Positions 20,194 to 32,575 are shown, numbered from the stretch's first letter. The stretch: DNA of 64,000 bases from Neodidymelliopsis sp. IMI 364377 (GCA_027946375.1 JAPEUT010000122.1:1-64000), one strand, 5' to 3'. The notes: a model not told the origin generated them from the letters alone. Translations and numbers: made by a program.

Positions 20194-23110
20194 ATGCGTC
20201 TTTATGCTGCATTGAGCCTTGCAGCTTATCTCGCGCCGGTGTCTGCTATATTCGAGGACGACGCATATCACATCGATTTCCATTATGCGCTCTTAGGCCT
20301 ACCGAGGCACGATGCTACCTTCTTCCAGAAGCCATACGGCGGGTCGAAAGCTTCTCTTCTGTACTCGATATCCGAAAATCAGACAATTGGCGCCATAAAT
20401 CCAAAGGATGGCGCTCTAGTCTGGCGCCAGCACCCGGTATCTGAACCCTGCGGCAAAGGCCACCTAAGAGCAGCCGACGAGCAGGACACAGTCGTCAGCG
20501 CTGTAGGGAATCGGGTTACGGCTTGGAGCTCCTCAGATGGCAGATTAGTTTGGGAGACAAGTATCGACGGTGCAGTTGTGGAGGATCTCGAGATTCTGGA
20601 GCAGGAGGATGGAATCACCAGAGATGAAGCCAAGGATGCCATCGTGCTGCTATCCGGTGCTAGCCATGGCGTCAAGAGGCTCGATGGCAAGACCGGTCGC
20701 GTGAAGTGGACATACGAGGACACAAGGTCAGTCGCTCTGCAATGAGGCGCGCAGATTGTACTGACCCCACTTCTAGTAGTGACATGCCCTTCCAAGTTTC
20801 AACCTCGCCCACAACAATTTACTACATCGCATTGCACTCTTCCATGATTGGTGCTGGATCTAAGTTGAAGGTCACCTCGCTTAGCCCTATCACTGGCAAG
20901 AAGCTTGACCAGTACACACTTAGCTCAGATACGGAGATTGCGTCACGAGACCACATCATCTTTGCTGGAGCGAACACTGCAGCACCTGTCTTAGCGTGGA
21001 CCGACAAGAGCAACAAAGTCCTCAAAATCAACATCATTGGCACAAAGACTGTCACAAGTTTCAACACACCTGGGAATGAAGTCGTGGAAAAGGTGGTTAT
21101 GCATGCACCTGGGCATGTCAATTCGCAAGCACATTTCCTTGTCGAGTACCACACTGCTTTCGGTCACTCGGCCGAAGTCTATCATGTCGACCTCAAGAAG
21201 AACATCGTGTCCAAGGCATACAGCCTTCCAGAGCTGAAGAGCAAAGGTACCTTCGCCACCAGCACCACGGATGCCAATGTCTACTTCACTAGAATCACAG
21301 AAAACGAAGTCAGTGTGGTCTCGTCAGCTTCGCACGGTATCCTCGGCCGTTGGCCTACTATTAGGTCTTCTGCCCTAGCAGGAGCTTATCCTGTACACGC
21401 TGCCTCCGAAGTTGTAGTTAAGTCGGGAGCTGCCACTGCCGCTAGATCCGCTGTACTTTTCTCCAACGGACAGTGGGCCCTCATCCGAAATGGCGACGTT
21501 GCTTGGACTCGGCCAGAATTTCTGTCGCAGGCTTCTTCTGCTGTTTGGGCAGGCCTACCGGAAGTTGAAGCGCTCGCAGCTGAACTGGAAGTTGAGCGCC
21601 ACCAGAATGTGGTCTCGGCTTACATCCACCGTGTAAAGAGGCATATTCAGGACCTGGAGCACTTCCCGGCATGGGCACAGAGTCTCCCACAACGCCTCCT
21701 TGGTAGCGTTGTTGGCAAGCCAAAAGAGACTACTGTAGACGATATCCAGCAAGACACCTTCGGTTTCCACAAGCTTGTCATTGTTGCGACCGAGAAGGGT
21801 CGTCTTGCAGCGCTTGATGTGGGATCTCGTGGTAAGGTGTTATGGAATGTGCACCTCGAGCAGTTTGCCGATACTAAATTTCAGTACCCTTCGCTGAAGG
21901 CACACAGCGGCTATGTTGAGATCAGTGACCCCAGTTTTGATGGTTCATTCTTCATCAACTCGACAACGGGAAGCCTTGCATCTTCCATCAACCCTCGAAT
22001 GCATGGACCGTCAACCACTGAAGGACAAGAGCTAGTATCCTTCAGCTTGTTGGACGGTGTCCTTACGGGCTCTCTCGAAAGCCAACCAAACTCGAAACCA
22101 GTCTGGAGTTTCACGCCTCCAAACGGTGAGCGCATCCTCGGTTACACTGCGCGGCCACTAAGGGATCCTGTTGCTTCCATCGGCAAAGTCTTAGGAGACC
22201 GAAGAGTCCTTTACAAATACCTAAACCCCAACTTGGTCTTGGTAACGGCGGTGTCGGAGTCTACTCGTACTGCTTCTGTGTATCTCTTGGATTCTGCTTC
22301 CGGCCAGCTCCTCCACACGATGTCGCATTCTGACGTGGACACATCTCGACCAATTCCATCTACCCTTTCGGAGAACTGGTTCAGCTATTCTTTGACCGTC
22401 GACTCCACTTCCTCTCCGGAATCTCGTGGTTACCAGCTCGTAGTCTCGGATCTCTACGAATCATCACTGCCTGACGACAGAGGCCCACTGGGTGCTTCGT
22501 CCAACTCTTCGACCGTACAGCCTTCAACTTCCAAGGGCGATGCAGCAAAACCCTACGTAATATCACAAAGCTATCAGATAGCAGCAGAGATCTCACACAT
22601 GGCTGTGACGCAGACTCGACAAGGGATCACTAGCCGTGAACTCATCGTCACGATACCCTCAACCAACTCTCTCGTCGGTATTCCTCGCCAAATCATTGAC
22701 CCTCGACGACCCATTGGCCGAGACCCCACTCCGAATGAACAGGCAGAGGGCCTTACCAGATATACCCCTCTGCTCCCCCTTGATTCGAAATGGCACCTCA
22801 CTCACAAGTACGAAGTTTTAGGCATCAAGAATGTCATTACAAGCGAGAGTGGTATTGAGAGCACAAGCTTGGTTTTTGCTTATGGTCACGACATCTTTGG
22901 TACGCGCGTTGCTCCTAGTTTTGCGTTTGACATCTTGGGCAAGGGCTTCAACAAGGTTCAGATGCTTCTTACTGTCGCAGCATTATTCGTTGGCGTTCTG
23001 TTCGTGGCTCCTCTGGTAAGTTTAATCACACGAAACGTCAATAGTCTCATGAGCTTACAGTTTCAAAGGTCAGGAGAAAGCAGATCAACTCCCTCTGGAC
23101 GATACCTTAG
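20194..23110 (+). CDS. EMC1: ER membrane protein complex subunit 1
   Basis: A 937-aa large lumenal subunit of the ER membrane protein complex, which inserts and stabilises multi-pass membrane proteins. Exons are 20194-20726, 20777-23015 and 23069-23110. The start at 20194 gives a signal peptide (MRLYAALSLAAYLAPVSA). The lumenal part has PQQ-like propeller repeats (GAINPKDGALVWRQ, AWSSSDGRLVWET). The C-terminal DUF1620-like part leads to one TM helix (MLLTVAALFVGVLFVAPL) and a short cytosolic tail VRRKQINSLWTIP encoded by a 42-nt last exon. Without that last splice the frame would end in an unrelated tail. Confidence 0.94.
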
Positions 23111-23558
23111 ATTCCTATAAATATAGCACTACGTCGGACTGGTGCACAATCCGATGAAATTAATCATACACTATCTTCAATCAGAGCAATGAGCACTGTT
23201 CATTCCATAGATCGGACTTGTTTCGACGGCGACGGAAACCGTACCGCATGTTACTGCCGAATGCCATGATGTCATACTTCCCAAGTTTAGCCGGATACTC
23301 CGGCATCACGGTTTGTTCAGCGTGTCCAAGGAACCTGGGTAAGGTCGTGCTAGGTCTGCAATAATTCGTTTCGTGTGATCTGAGATATAATCATGTCTGG
23401 TACATGAAGCTTGTTGTGCCTTCTGGAATCTATACAGAGCCGCGCTAATCGGAGAAGAGCAATGGACCCTGCATCATACTGACGACTACATTTTACCCTC
23501 AACTACAAGTACGAGTAGAGATCTTTCAATCGCGAGCTCAGCAACCACATAATACACA
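23111..23558. other. Intergenic spacer
   Basis: This lies between EMC1 and the SDR gene. No open frame or repeat is worth noting. It presumably holds the terminator of EMC1 and the SDR promoter. Confidence 0.4.
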
Positions 23559-24356
23559 ATGTCCGACCAGAAGAAATACTCTAACAAGCTTCAGAGCTCG
23601 CGCGTCCTCATTATTGGGGGGTCATCGGGTATTGGCTTCTGCATTGCTGAAGCGTGTCTCGAGTATGGCGCTTTGGTTGCAGTAGCCTCTTCCAACTCTT
23701 CTCGAGTAGAAGCTGCGGTCTCGAAATTACAGTCTTCGTACCCGTTGGCCAAGTCCAACATCCATGGCCTTATGGTCGATCTCTCCAAGTCCGATATACT
23801 GGAGTCCGAGCTGAAGACTCTCTTTGAGCAGACTGTCAAAAGCTTGGGAGGCGAGAAGCTGGACCATGTCATCTTCACCGCTGGCGATGCACTGTCCACA
23901 ATGAAGCTTGAAGAGATGACAATGGAACGAATTTTGAAAGCCGGGCAGATTCGCTTCTTCGCCCCTCTCCTGGCCGCAAAGTTCATTCCTCAGTTCATCA
24001 AAAACTCCCACGAGAGCAGCTACACCATCACTACTGGCAGTATCAGCGAGCGTCCAATGCCGGACTGGAGTGTTATTGGGTCGTTTGCGGGCGGCCACCA
24101 CTCCATGGTCAGGAACCTAGCATTGGACATGAAGCCCATCAGGGTGAACGGAGTTAGTCCTGGAGTTGTGGACACGGAGCTTTGGAGTATGCCGCAGGAA
24201 GAGAAGGAGAAATTGATGGAGCAGATGAGCAAGAAAATGGCAACAGGTACACCAGGCAAGCCGGAGTATGTTGCCGAGAGCTTCTTGAGTTGCATGAAAG
24301 ACTACAGCATGGATGGTGCGATGATCAGGACTGATGGTGGTGGTTTGTTCATGTGA
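23559..24356 (+). CDS. Atypical short-chain dehydrogenase/reductase
   Basis: An intronless protein of 265 aa with a Rossmann fold. The cofactor loop is GGSSGIG (20-26), and FTAGD (106-110) takes the place of NNAG. The Ser position sits in TTGSIS (158-163). Where the catalytic YxxxK belongs, the sequence is F176-A-G-G-H180, so both Tyr and Lys are replaced. The substrate-side RVNGVSPGVVDTELW is well kept. Its length and order match classical SDRs. Without Tyr and Lys, ordinary hydride-transfer chemistry is unlikely; a regulatory, binding or altered catalytic role is possible. Related fungal SDR-like proteins with this substitution are known to me only as uncharacterised. Confidence 0.88.
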   Translation: MSDQKKYSNKLQSSRVLIIGGSSGIGFCIAEACLEYGALVAVASSNSSRVEAAVSKLQSSYPLAKSNIHGLMVDLSKSDILESELKTLFEQTVKSLGGEKLDHVIFTAGDALSTMKLEEMTMERILKAGQIRFFAPLLAAKFIPQFIKNSHESSYTITTGSISERPMPDWSVIGSFAGGHHSMVRNLALDMKPIRVNGVSPGVVDTELWSMPQEEKEKLMEQMSKKMATGTPGKPEYVAESFLSCMKDYSMDGAMIRTDGGGLFM

Positions 24357-25785
24357 AGCAGGAATTCCATGAGTGACAACATAGTGCTGCAACTTTGCAG
24401 CTGATGAACATTCAAGTAGGAAACGGAAAACAGATATTGTCAGCATCCAGCCGTATCCATGCCCAAGTCTTCCACAGGGTCAACACGTTTCACGAAGTTA
24501 ATGTCTAGGCAGATTTTGAGCATCTTCAGCCATGGTGTCCCTTCTACATATCACCATTTGCTTGGCACCTAATAGACAGAGCCACAATCTTATCGTATTA
24601 TCAATAATTCTGTGATAGATTTAAGCGTTTCTTGTCGTTGTGCTTGCTTTCTCGTGGTTGCCTGCCACTTTGACAATAGCCTCATGAAGCTAGCACGTAA
24701 CGATAGAGAACCCGGGTCTTTCTCGCCTTTGGCCTCGGTCGTGCCAAACCGCTGCTTTCTCCACGGCCGATCTATGCACCCCGCCAGTCTTGGGATATGG
24801 CGTATCCGAAATGTGGGGCCGTCCATGCCATACTGGAGTTGTTGTGGTAAACCGTGCAGTAACGCCCAGTAAGAGCGGCATCATTCTGGCTTTGACGTTG
24901 ACCTGCCGCACGATGTAGAATACCCAGTAACCAGGTCCTCAACCACATGCACGAGCATGCACTCGACAGACGACATCAAGCGCATCCTGAAGACGGTGAG
25001 GGTGACTTGCACCCGTGACTGTGCTGATAGCCCATGGTCAGTCAGGACTGGTGCAGACGCCAGTGCCAGCTGATCCGTGAGGCTGGAAAGGGGCATAAGG
25101 AGACAAACGCCATCGCATCCACAGGCCCTGGGCTCGCACGACCTCCTTGCTTCGCTGGCAAATGGAAGCGCTCGAGGCTGCGCCGGCCACGCTGATGTGT
25201 ATGTGCAGCAGGTGAAACACGACGAGGTGATGCCTATCAAGACATCTGGTGCAGTCGTCAAGTGGTAGCTGCCAGACACGCAGAACAGCTGTCAAGGCGT
25301 GCTGAACTACTGCAACGTCGCGAAAGACCGGGCGGGCAGCGAACGTCAAGGGTACCATGGTGCTTTATAGAGTCGCGGCAATCCGCACCCAAGCATTCGT
25401 CGGCCGGTCGCGCTAAAATCCTGGGTTCGGTCGTCATTCAAAACTCCACTACCGCCGGAGATCACAGCTCCAGACGCAGCACTCGCCCATTGCGACGCAA
25501 TAACGCCCTTTGCGCACTCCAATTCCAAAGCCCTGTTGGTTGCCTTACATGGACGATCCATTCGACGCATAGCAACAGCTCCTGCTTCACCTTCGATTTC
25601 GCCAGCCTGTCAACAATTTCGCCTGTGCACCTACCGATGACCTCGACATCCGTCTTCACCTTCTTCCCCGTACCCCGTAATTTTGCACTTGCCCAAGTCG
25701 CGAATTCTGTCTCTGCGCCAGAATTTTCTCTTTGAGTGTCATCGCACATAGCTCAGAACAGCACCAATCGCACATAACCGCAACT
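24357..25785. other. Intergenic region, no gene seen
   Basis: This is 1.4 kb before the carrier gene. Minus-strand frames around 24881-25358 and a plus frame at 25262-25735 are open, but they mirror each other and contain no domain. The last 300 bases are probably carrier promoter and leader. Confidence 0.45.
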
Positions 25786-27068
25786 ATGGCTGTTGCGCCT
25801 GGTTCAGCTGGCGCAAACGTACGTACTATTGCACGACAAACCCGTCGGACATGAACTAAAATATAACCGCAGCCTCTGGGTACGCCAGACTCAACAAAAC
25901 TCCAGCGCGTGAGGGAAGTGTTTGCGCAACCAGTGCTCGCTTCCTTCGTAGCTGGAGGTGTCGCTGGTGCCGTTTCTCGAACCGTAGTCTCGCCTCTTGA
26001 GCGTCTCAAGATTCTCTTCCAGGTCCAAAGCGTCGGCCGCGAGGAATACAAAATGTCTGTACCCAAGGCATTGGCAAAGATGTGGCGCGAGGAAGGATGG
26101 AGAGGGTTCATGGCCGGCAATGGAACAAACTGCATTCGAATAGTGCCTTATTCTGCTGTGCAGTTTAGCGCGTACAACGTCTACAAGAGAGTGAGTAGCC
26201 CTGTTTTTGCCACCCTTTCACTTCTCTTCTCGCGTGTCTTTTTACTCAACGCCGCTTCTGGGGGACATGCGTCTCTTGGAGTTGGTGGAGGCGAAGTATG
26301 CCAAAGCATAGTTCCATATACAAAGTAGGGCATAACACTCGGAAGTACGAGCTTTGGGGTGGTCAAACTCAACACTGGAACAGCAACAGCACGAGCGCAA
26401 GTCTCTGTTGCTAACAGCTATAGTTCTTCGAAAGCGAACCCGGCGCTCCTTTAGGCGCATACCAGCGATTGCTTTGTGGTGGCCTTGCCGGTATCACATC
26501 CGTGTCCTTCACATACCCACTCGATATAGTTCGCACACGATTATCAATCCAGTCCGCATCGTTTTCAAGTCTTCAACGAGAAGAGGGCAAAAAGCTGCCC
26601 GGAATGTGGACATTGCTCACCAACATGTACAAGACAGAGGGAGGTCTCCCTGCGCTATACCGAGGTATTGTCCCCACCGTGGCAGGCGTTGCGCCATATG
26701 TCGGTCTCAATTTTATGGTCTATGAGATCGCGCGCACACAATTTACACCTGAGGGTCAGAAGGATCCAAGTGCTATTGGCAAGCTGGGAGCTGGTGCTGT
26801 TTCTGGAGCGGTAGCACAAACTATCACATATCCTTTTGATGTCCTGAGACGGCGATTTCAGATCAACACCATGAGCGGCATGGGATACAAGTACGCGGGT
26901 ATCGGTGATGCGATCAAACAGATTGTCATGACGGAAGGGTTCCGAGGTCTGTACAAAGGCATCGTGCCTAACTTGCTCAAGGTCGCACCCAGCATGGCGA
27001 GTAGCTGGCTCAGCTTCGAGATGACAAGGGATTTGCTTATGGGCAGCTGGAATTCCGGTTTCTTATAG
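25786..27068 (+). CDS. Mitochondrial carrier family protein
   Basis: A 331-aa solute carrier of the inner mitochondrial membrane. Exons are 25786-25818 (33 nt), 25873-26190 and 26424-27068; the second intron is long for this window (233 nt). Three repeats each carry the signature Px[DE]xx[KR]: SPLERLK, YPLDIVR and YPFDVLR. Each is followed by the G-rich second helix part (GWRGFMAGNGTNCIRIVPYSA, LPALYRGIVPTVAGVAPYVG and FRGLYKGIVPNLLKVAPSMA). The closest remembered relatives are the yeast YPR011C APS/PAPS carrier and the SLC25A42/Leu5-like nucleotide and CoA carriers. The cargo is therefore probably an adenine nucleotide derivative, which is inference. Confidence 0.92.
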
Positions 27069-28216
27069 AAGGCGACCCAAGGAGGTCACCACATAGACCA
27101 GCACCCGTCTGTCGACAGGCTTCAGCACGAACATCGAAACAACTCGATGATACGCGAGAGAGCATACAGGAACACGGAAGAGCCGACATGGTCCATTGTA
27201 TAGTGCGTCACGAATACATCCACACACAAATGCATCAGGACGGGAACGGAGAAGGGGGGGAGAGGTACCTCTTGTTTTCACAGCGATGGCGTTGGCGTTC
27301 AGCTAGTTTCTTTCAAACACACATCCGATCCTTCCCTTGTGTAGGTAGATCAGGGGAGGCGGCTTGTAACAACATAGGTAGTCAGTTAGTCCTTTGAGGA
27401 GAGCAAAAAGCAGGCGATTGTGATATGCAGCAACACATCAAGTTCTGATACCGAAAGCTGCGACGACAAGGTCGTTCGTGTGTTGCACGCAAGTACTTAC
27501 AGTGCTGTGAGTTACCAACTGACTGCATGAGTTTGTCAGTTTCTGAAAGCCGTTAATTTCTTCAGCCTGGGGGAAGTCGCTCATACCCACTGTACCACCA
27601 CCCACTATCAGATGTTACCTCCCCTTTTACACGTGCATTATCAGATCTCATCTTAGAACCAGAAGTCTACCCCTGCCTTTTCTCCACAGTCCTCGCAGCC
27701 TTACCGAGAAAGTGGCGTGATACTCAGCTCACACAGGCGTGTATGATGTAGACCCAGATCCGCAGGATGCAAATGATATAAGTAAGTACCATTTCATAGC
27801 TTTGTTGGCTTTTGCATGGCTTCGCTGCACACCACACCCCCTTGTCAGATCGAGTCATCATGGTGCTCGCGAGAACGAGGTTTATATGGCCTGGCTTCAG
27901 CCCATTCAGCATTTCAGTGCTCTTTGTTTGGTTTTATTCTGAATTTGTTCATTGCTGTAAGATATAATGTTTCTTGCCCAACAGGCCTACACTGTCAGAG
28001 CCTTTCTTTCTCCAATCCCAAACCAGCCTTTGAACGCTCAAACGCCCGAATCCAGACCGGGTAAGATTGAGGAGCGAGGGGCGTGATCAAATAACACGCA
28101 AAGGTAAAGTTCTGTACATCGGCCGACATCTTCGACTCATCTGTCATATCACCTCTTTTCCATCTCATAATCTCTCACCTCATCACTTGGTATCAATTTT
28201 GCTACTCTTTCATCAT
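27069..28216. other. Convergent intergenic region
   Basis: This is 1.15 kb between the stops of the carrier (+) and ISU1 (-). Only short frames without domains are present, and no repeat is seen. It most likely contains two 3' UTRs plus spacer. Confidence 0.45.
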
Positions 28217-28985
28217 CTACGCGGTAGCCGAGACGGTCTCAACCTCAACCTTGGGCAGCGGCGCCGACTTGCCGCCGAGGTCTGTCGCGCGAGCATTGGG
28301 GTTCTTGGTGTAGTAGTTTGAGATGGCGGACTTGATGGCATCTTCTGCAAGCATAGAGCAGTGGACTATATACAGTCAGTAAGTCTTCTGCATACTTTCT
28401 TAGACAACGCATGACTTACGCTTGACAGGAGGCAGGCACAGCTCCTTAGCAATCTCGGTGTTCTTGATCCTGGCCGCATCCTCAAGAGTCATACCGCGCA
28501 CCAATTCAGTCAAATAACTCGAACTCGCGATCGCGCTGCCGCAACCGAAGGTCTTGAACTTGACGTCGCTAATGGTGTTGTTGTTGGGGTCAACGCGGAT
28601 CTGCAGCTTCATGACGTCGCCACATGCTGGGGCGCCAACGAGACCGGTACCAACGTCAGTGTCGGTCTTGGACATGGAGCCGACATTTCGAGGACGACTG
28701 TAGTGGTCGAGCAGTGCTGCGGATGTTAGCTGATTGTACACTTGGTGTATGCAGCAGCGATGAGTAGGAAGTGCGGGTCAGAAGTGTGTCCAACCGTTGC
28801 TACTTCTACACCAACACCGGCATTGCGCAAAGGAGCGACTTATCTTTCTCGTGGTATTGTCGCCTGCCAATGGCAGATACTGTGGGGGCGGCTGTGCGGA
28901 TGGGCGAAGCGATGCTGGGTCTGGCGGCGGTTGCGAGCACTCTGCCGGCCTGGGCGGGAACGGCTGCTGCGATTCTCCTGAACAT
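28217..28985 (-). CDS. ISU1: Iron-sulfur cluster scaffold Isu1/IscU
   Basis: A mitochondrial matrix scaffold on which Nfs1, frataxin and ferredoxin build Fe-S clusters. The model has 194 aa: exons 28844-28985, 28420-28713 and 28217-28365. Residues 1-40 are a basic, Ala-rich presequence. Cluster-ligand cysteines stand in GAPACGD, FGCGSAIASS and LHCSML; LPPVK is the Hsp70 (Ssq1/HscA-type) binding site. The C-terminal tail after NYYTKNP is a lineage-specific extension. Exon 1 ends GAGAAAG and is followed by ATAAGT, not GT. Reading the intron as AT...AC (28714-28843) gives the conserved EKVLDHYSRPRNVGS. The second intron (28366-28419) is normal GT-AG. Confidence 0.92.
28714..28843 (-). other. Putative AT-AC intron in ISU1
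   Basis: On the minus strand the intron would start ATAAGTCG and end GCTAACATCCGCAGCAC, with a CTAAC branch-like motif about 12 bases before the end. The donor matches the major-spliceosome consensus except for A at position 1, and lacks the U12 ATATCCTT pattern. No GT donor near this point keeps the conserved residues. Using the AG three bases earlier would add one residue (EKALLDHY) and break the family pattern. Confidence 0.72.
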
Positions 28986-29470
28986 GGCGAATACGTGTGT
29001 GTACGGGATTTTGAGGGTTTGTAGTGGTGCAATGATCTGATTGCAGTAGGTTGCGTAAGTGTGGAAGCGTGGGCGTGGGTGGTGTTGATGTAATGAGGTT
29101 CGAGAATATCGAGGAAAAGATGTCACTTATCGCCCCTGCGAAGCTCGGCCATGTCATGAGCCAAGCTTTGACCTCAACCCCACATCCGTCGGAGAAGCGA
29201 ACCATTCACCGAACAGCGAGCGCTATCTCCGGCGTCTTATCAGATGAACTATGCTTCTCGTCACATGCGTTAAAGCGAGGACTATGCACGCAAGCCTTTT
29301 CGGATCATCGCTTTATTTCGTAGTAGGTATTGTGATCGATGACTGCTTCATGATCTCGATCAACGTAATTCATAACGCCCGCCTCTTGATTTGGCAGCTT
29401 CAAACCCGCCAATCGCGTTCAACTCCGCTCCCGCTATGCTAGCCTCATCTATGCACCTAGACTTATCGTC
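28986..29470. other. Intergenic spacer, ISU1 promoter side
   Basis: This lies between the start of ISU1 and the end of UBP14, both on the minus strand. No supported gene is present. It should contain the ISU1 promoter. Confidence 0.4.
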
Positions 29471-32018
29471 TTACAAACGCCTGAAGAAATACACATACGC
29501 AAACTTCTTCATCTCGTCGATATCGGCAGCCTTCGCTACCTTCTCGTCGTTGAAGAGCACCCAAGCAGCTTCTTGTTCGTTGGGTAGCTGCTTGCGAACG
29601 AATGCAACGTAGTGCCCAGCATGGATAGAGCTACCTTTATGACATACGATAGACTGTAGTTGGAAATCTGCTGGCAATCTCTCGCTTCCTGGCAGTGACT
29701 TTTCTGTTGGTTTAGTAGAGGCCTGTGTATGTTAGCTTTGCAAGTACACTGTTCAAGCGTGGGCTCACCTCTGCGTTCGCGTCATCTCCAAAGTCGCCGG
29801 CAGCCTCGGGGTGACTGAATAACCACTCGACTGCGCGCTCCATGTCTCCGCCCGTCTCTTTCAATGCTTGTCGCGCTTGAGGCGCATTGAAGCCCATGCC
29901 GCTTAACATCTCAATCTTCTCTGGGTCAATTGTGCTGGGAGCGTTGACTCCTGAGCCACTGCTAGCGTTGAAATCAACAGGGTCATCAATGTCGGAGTCA
30001 TCCATATGGGCGAAAAGCCAGTTTGAAGCTGCTTCTGGGTCCTCATTGCCAGTCGCATGCAACGCCTTCTCGCATCGCACTCGTGGGAAACCCATTGCTT
30101 CAAGCATGGACAGTGCAGCCTCGTTTGGAGTCCACTTCGAAGAGCTGCCAGTATCTGTGTCGTCCGGAAGAACCTCTTCACTGTCCTGAAGCCCGTGAGA
30201 TTTGTATGCGTCGAATGAGATCGGCTCATCGTTGACGATGACAGGAACGTCTTGTTTTGTGGGCACCCAGTTGACTATTTCGAAGCGGCGGGCATTCACA
30301 GCCAACACAGAGGGGAAAGTCTTGAACATGCTCCTCTTCGTGAAGCCATCCCTACTACCACAGGCACCGCAAGTGAGTTCAACCATTTCCTCGGCGGTGA
30401 AGATATCAAGGCACTCCTTGAGTGTGACAGACTCGAATTCCTCTTTCTCTTTCTCTTTGCCCTGGCTGTCCGTTGCATCCATCTGCGCGTCTTTTGGCAC
30501 TCTTCGAATGGGCACAGGAATGGAGATGTTTTCTTGCTCATCTGACCGATAACGCACTCGCTTGCAGCTAACACACTGCAGTCGCTGCTCCATGACGAAT
30601 CTGAAGGCGCCTACGGGGTCTATGAAAGGCACAACATGCTGTGATTGAGAGATAAGCTTGAGCAAATGAAGTAGTAACTCAAATGCATCCTGTTGTCGCA
30701 TAGTTGAGAACTCTGCATGCCCTCGTCCAATCAGGTGCTTCAGCATGGCTGGTGCCAGACCACGCTGGTGTGGAACTTCGGGACTGTCCTCAGAGACAAT
30801 GACATCGCTGTCAGGCTTCGAATATCGACCAGAGATCAATCCATCGGCGATCTTGCGAAGCTGAGTCTCCAGGTCCTCAGCAGGGAGCGGCGCATCGGGA
30901 GGACCCTGCTCAGGCAAGTAGTACCGGTCCCTAAATTCTGGAATCGCAAACAGTGCCTGCAGTGTACTGTTCAAATAGCAACTGTTGCCCAAGTTCTTCA
31001 GTCCCGTAAAATCAGAGCCGAACAGCGGTTTGAGCTCCTTCCCATCCTCTGTTGTCATGGAAAATTCCCAACGCAGGTTTTGCTCAACCTGCATCTCTGT
31101 CAAGCTCTTTTCTGTCTTTATTCGGTCCTTGATATTGATGCCCCAGTGCGACAGATGATTTGGTAGCTCCGGATCGATACGTTCTTCGTCACAGGCGTAG
31201 CAATAGATGTCCGCGGTTCCATCAGCAGTGAGAGACCCTAATTTAACAGCAACTGGGTGGCCTGTGGACTTTGTGTGTCCTACACCGTGCGAGTTGCCAC
31301 CGATACCGCCAAACTGCTGTCGACCACAGCCGAGGTTGCCACATGTCAAACACAGCCAAAGATTCTCGTTCAGCTCACACTCAGAGCAATGCCCAAGAGC
31401 CCCGGACTCGATCTGCCTCGCCACCTCCTGCTCCAGGCATAGTGTGTGCTCACAAGCTGTCATTTCCTGCTCCCAAGCTTTGACTTCCTCTTGCCTGGCA
31501 AAAGTGTTTGCCTTGAGAACCGCATCAACAAGCCCTGGGAGCTTTCCAGAGCTCTTGTCCACCTCATCGATGCCACATTCGTAGCACTTCACAGTTGTAG
31601 TAGTATCGTACCGGTCGGTCTCGGTCTCAGCGGCAATGGAAAGCTTCGTGATTTTGGCTGGGGGCTCATCACGTGTAACCTTCTTGCGCGTGCGCTTAAT
31701 GTTCAGAACGAGTGGATGGTTGGTAGCCGACACATGTAGGATAGAGTGGCTACGATCAGCGGTACAGCCACCGTTGAAGCAATACAGGCACACGTCGAGA
31801 CCTGTAGGATCATCCTGTTCAAGGTAAGCATGGGAAGCTTTATGTGCCTTTCGGGCTAAGCTCACTATAGAATCGAAGCATTGCGTGCAATCCTCGCGAT
31901 ACACAGACTGGTTTGTACCAGGCGGCCGAAGCTCTGTAAACAAGTAAATACACTGCCGGGGGGCAAAAGATGGCAGCGCGGGGCACTGACCTGGAGCGTT
32001 TACGTGTACGCACGCCAT
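29471..32018 (-). CDS. UBP14: Ubiquitin C-terminal hydrolase Ubp14 (USP5/IsoT)
   Basis: An 814-aa deubiquitinase that disassembles free polyubiquitin chains. Exons are 31991-32018 (28 nt), 29769-31933 and 29722 down to 29471, with introns of 57 and 46 nt. In order: an N-terminal variant Zn-finger (TQCFDSIV...CLYCFNGGC), the canonical ZnF-UBP (CSECELNENLWLCLTCGNLG, then CGRQQFGG and GHPVAVKL), the Cys box GLKNLGNSCYLNST, two UBA domains (AALSMLEAMGFPRVRCEKAL and KIEMLSGMGFNAPQARQAL) inserted in the catalytic fold, and the His box SSIHAGHYVAF. The layout and length equal USP5/Ubp14. The catalytic His lies in the last exon. Confidence 0.95.
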
Positions 32019-32575
32019 ATTTTGCAGTTGTGAGTTGAGGTCTGAAAACTTTAGGAATCAGAGGTTGAGCAAAAGATCACAATGGGATCGAAAGGCAAGA
32101 ATGAACAAGGTGTGGCGCGCCTGCAGTTTGCTACCTACTGCTGGTCCCTGGCGATCAGCATGACGAAGCTAATTGCCCATAGCTCTTAGTGGGGCATCGA
32201 TAAGGCGCCACCCCTCATGCCAACATCGTTCTTGTAACGGCTAACAATTGTTGCTGACATCTCCATAATCTTTGTATTCAGATTGGAGCTCTTCAAGTTG
32301 TGGGATTTCATTGAGAACATGTATTCCTTTGAATCCGTGCTCTTATCTGTTGTTCAGTCGTTTGCTGATGACTTGTCATAACCAGTTCAGTGTAGCATCT
32401 GCAGTATCATCGAGGGATGAGCCTCTCAACTCGGAGTTATCCAGCTTCAGAGCTGAGATTGGGCAAGACATATCCCTTGTGCACCATCGTGTTCACCCAG
32501 GCTACTAAGCCTGACAAGATCTAGGATGGAAAGCTGAGATCCAAGAGTTGAGAGTAATATTCATCTATCTGTCAA
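32019..32575. other. Intergenic spacer
   Basis: This lies between UBP14 and the acyltransferase gene, both on the minus strand. A short 78-codon plus frame (32272-32508) is present without domain content. No other signal is seen. Confidence 0.4.
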
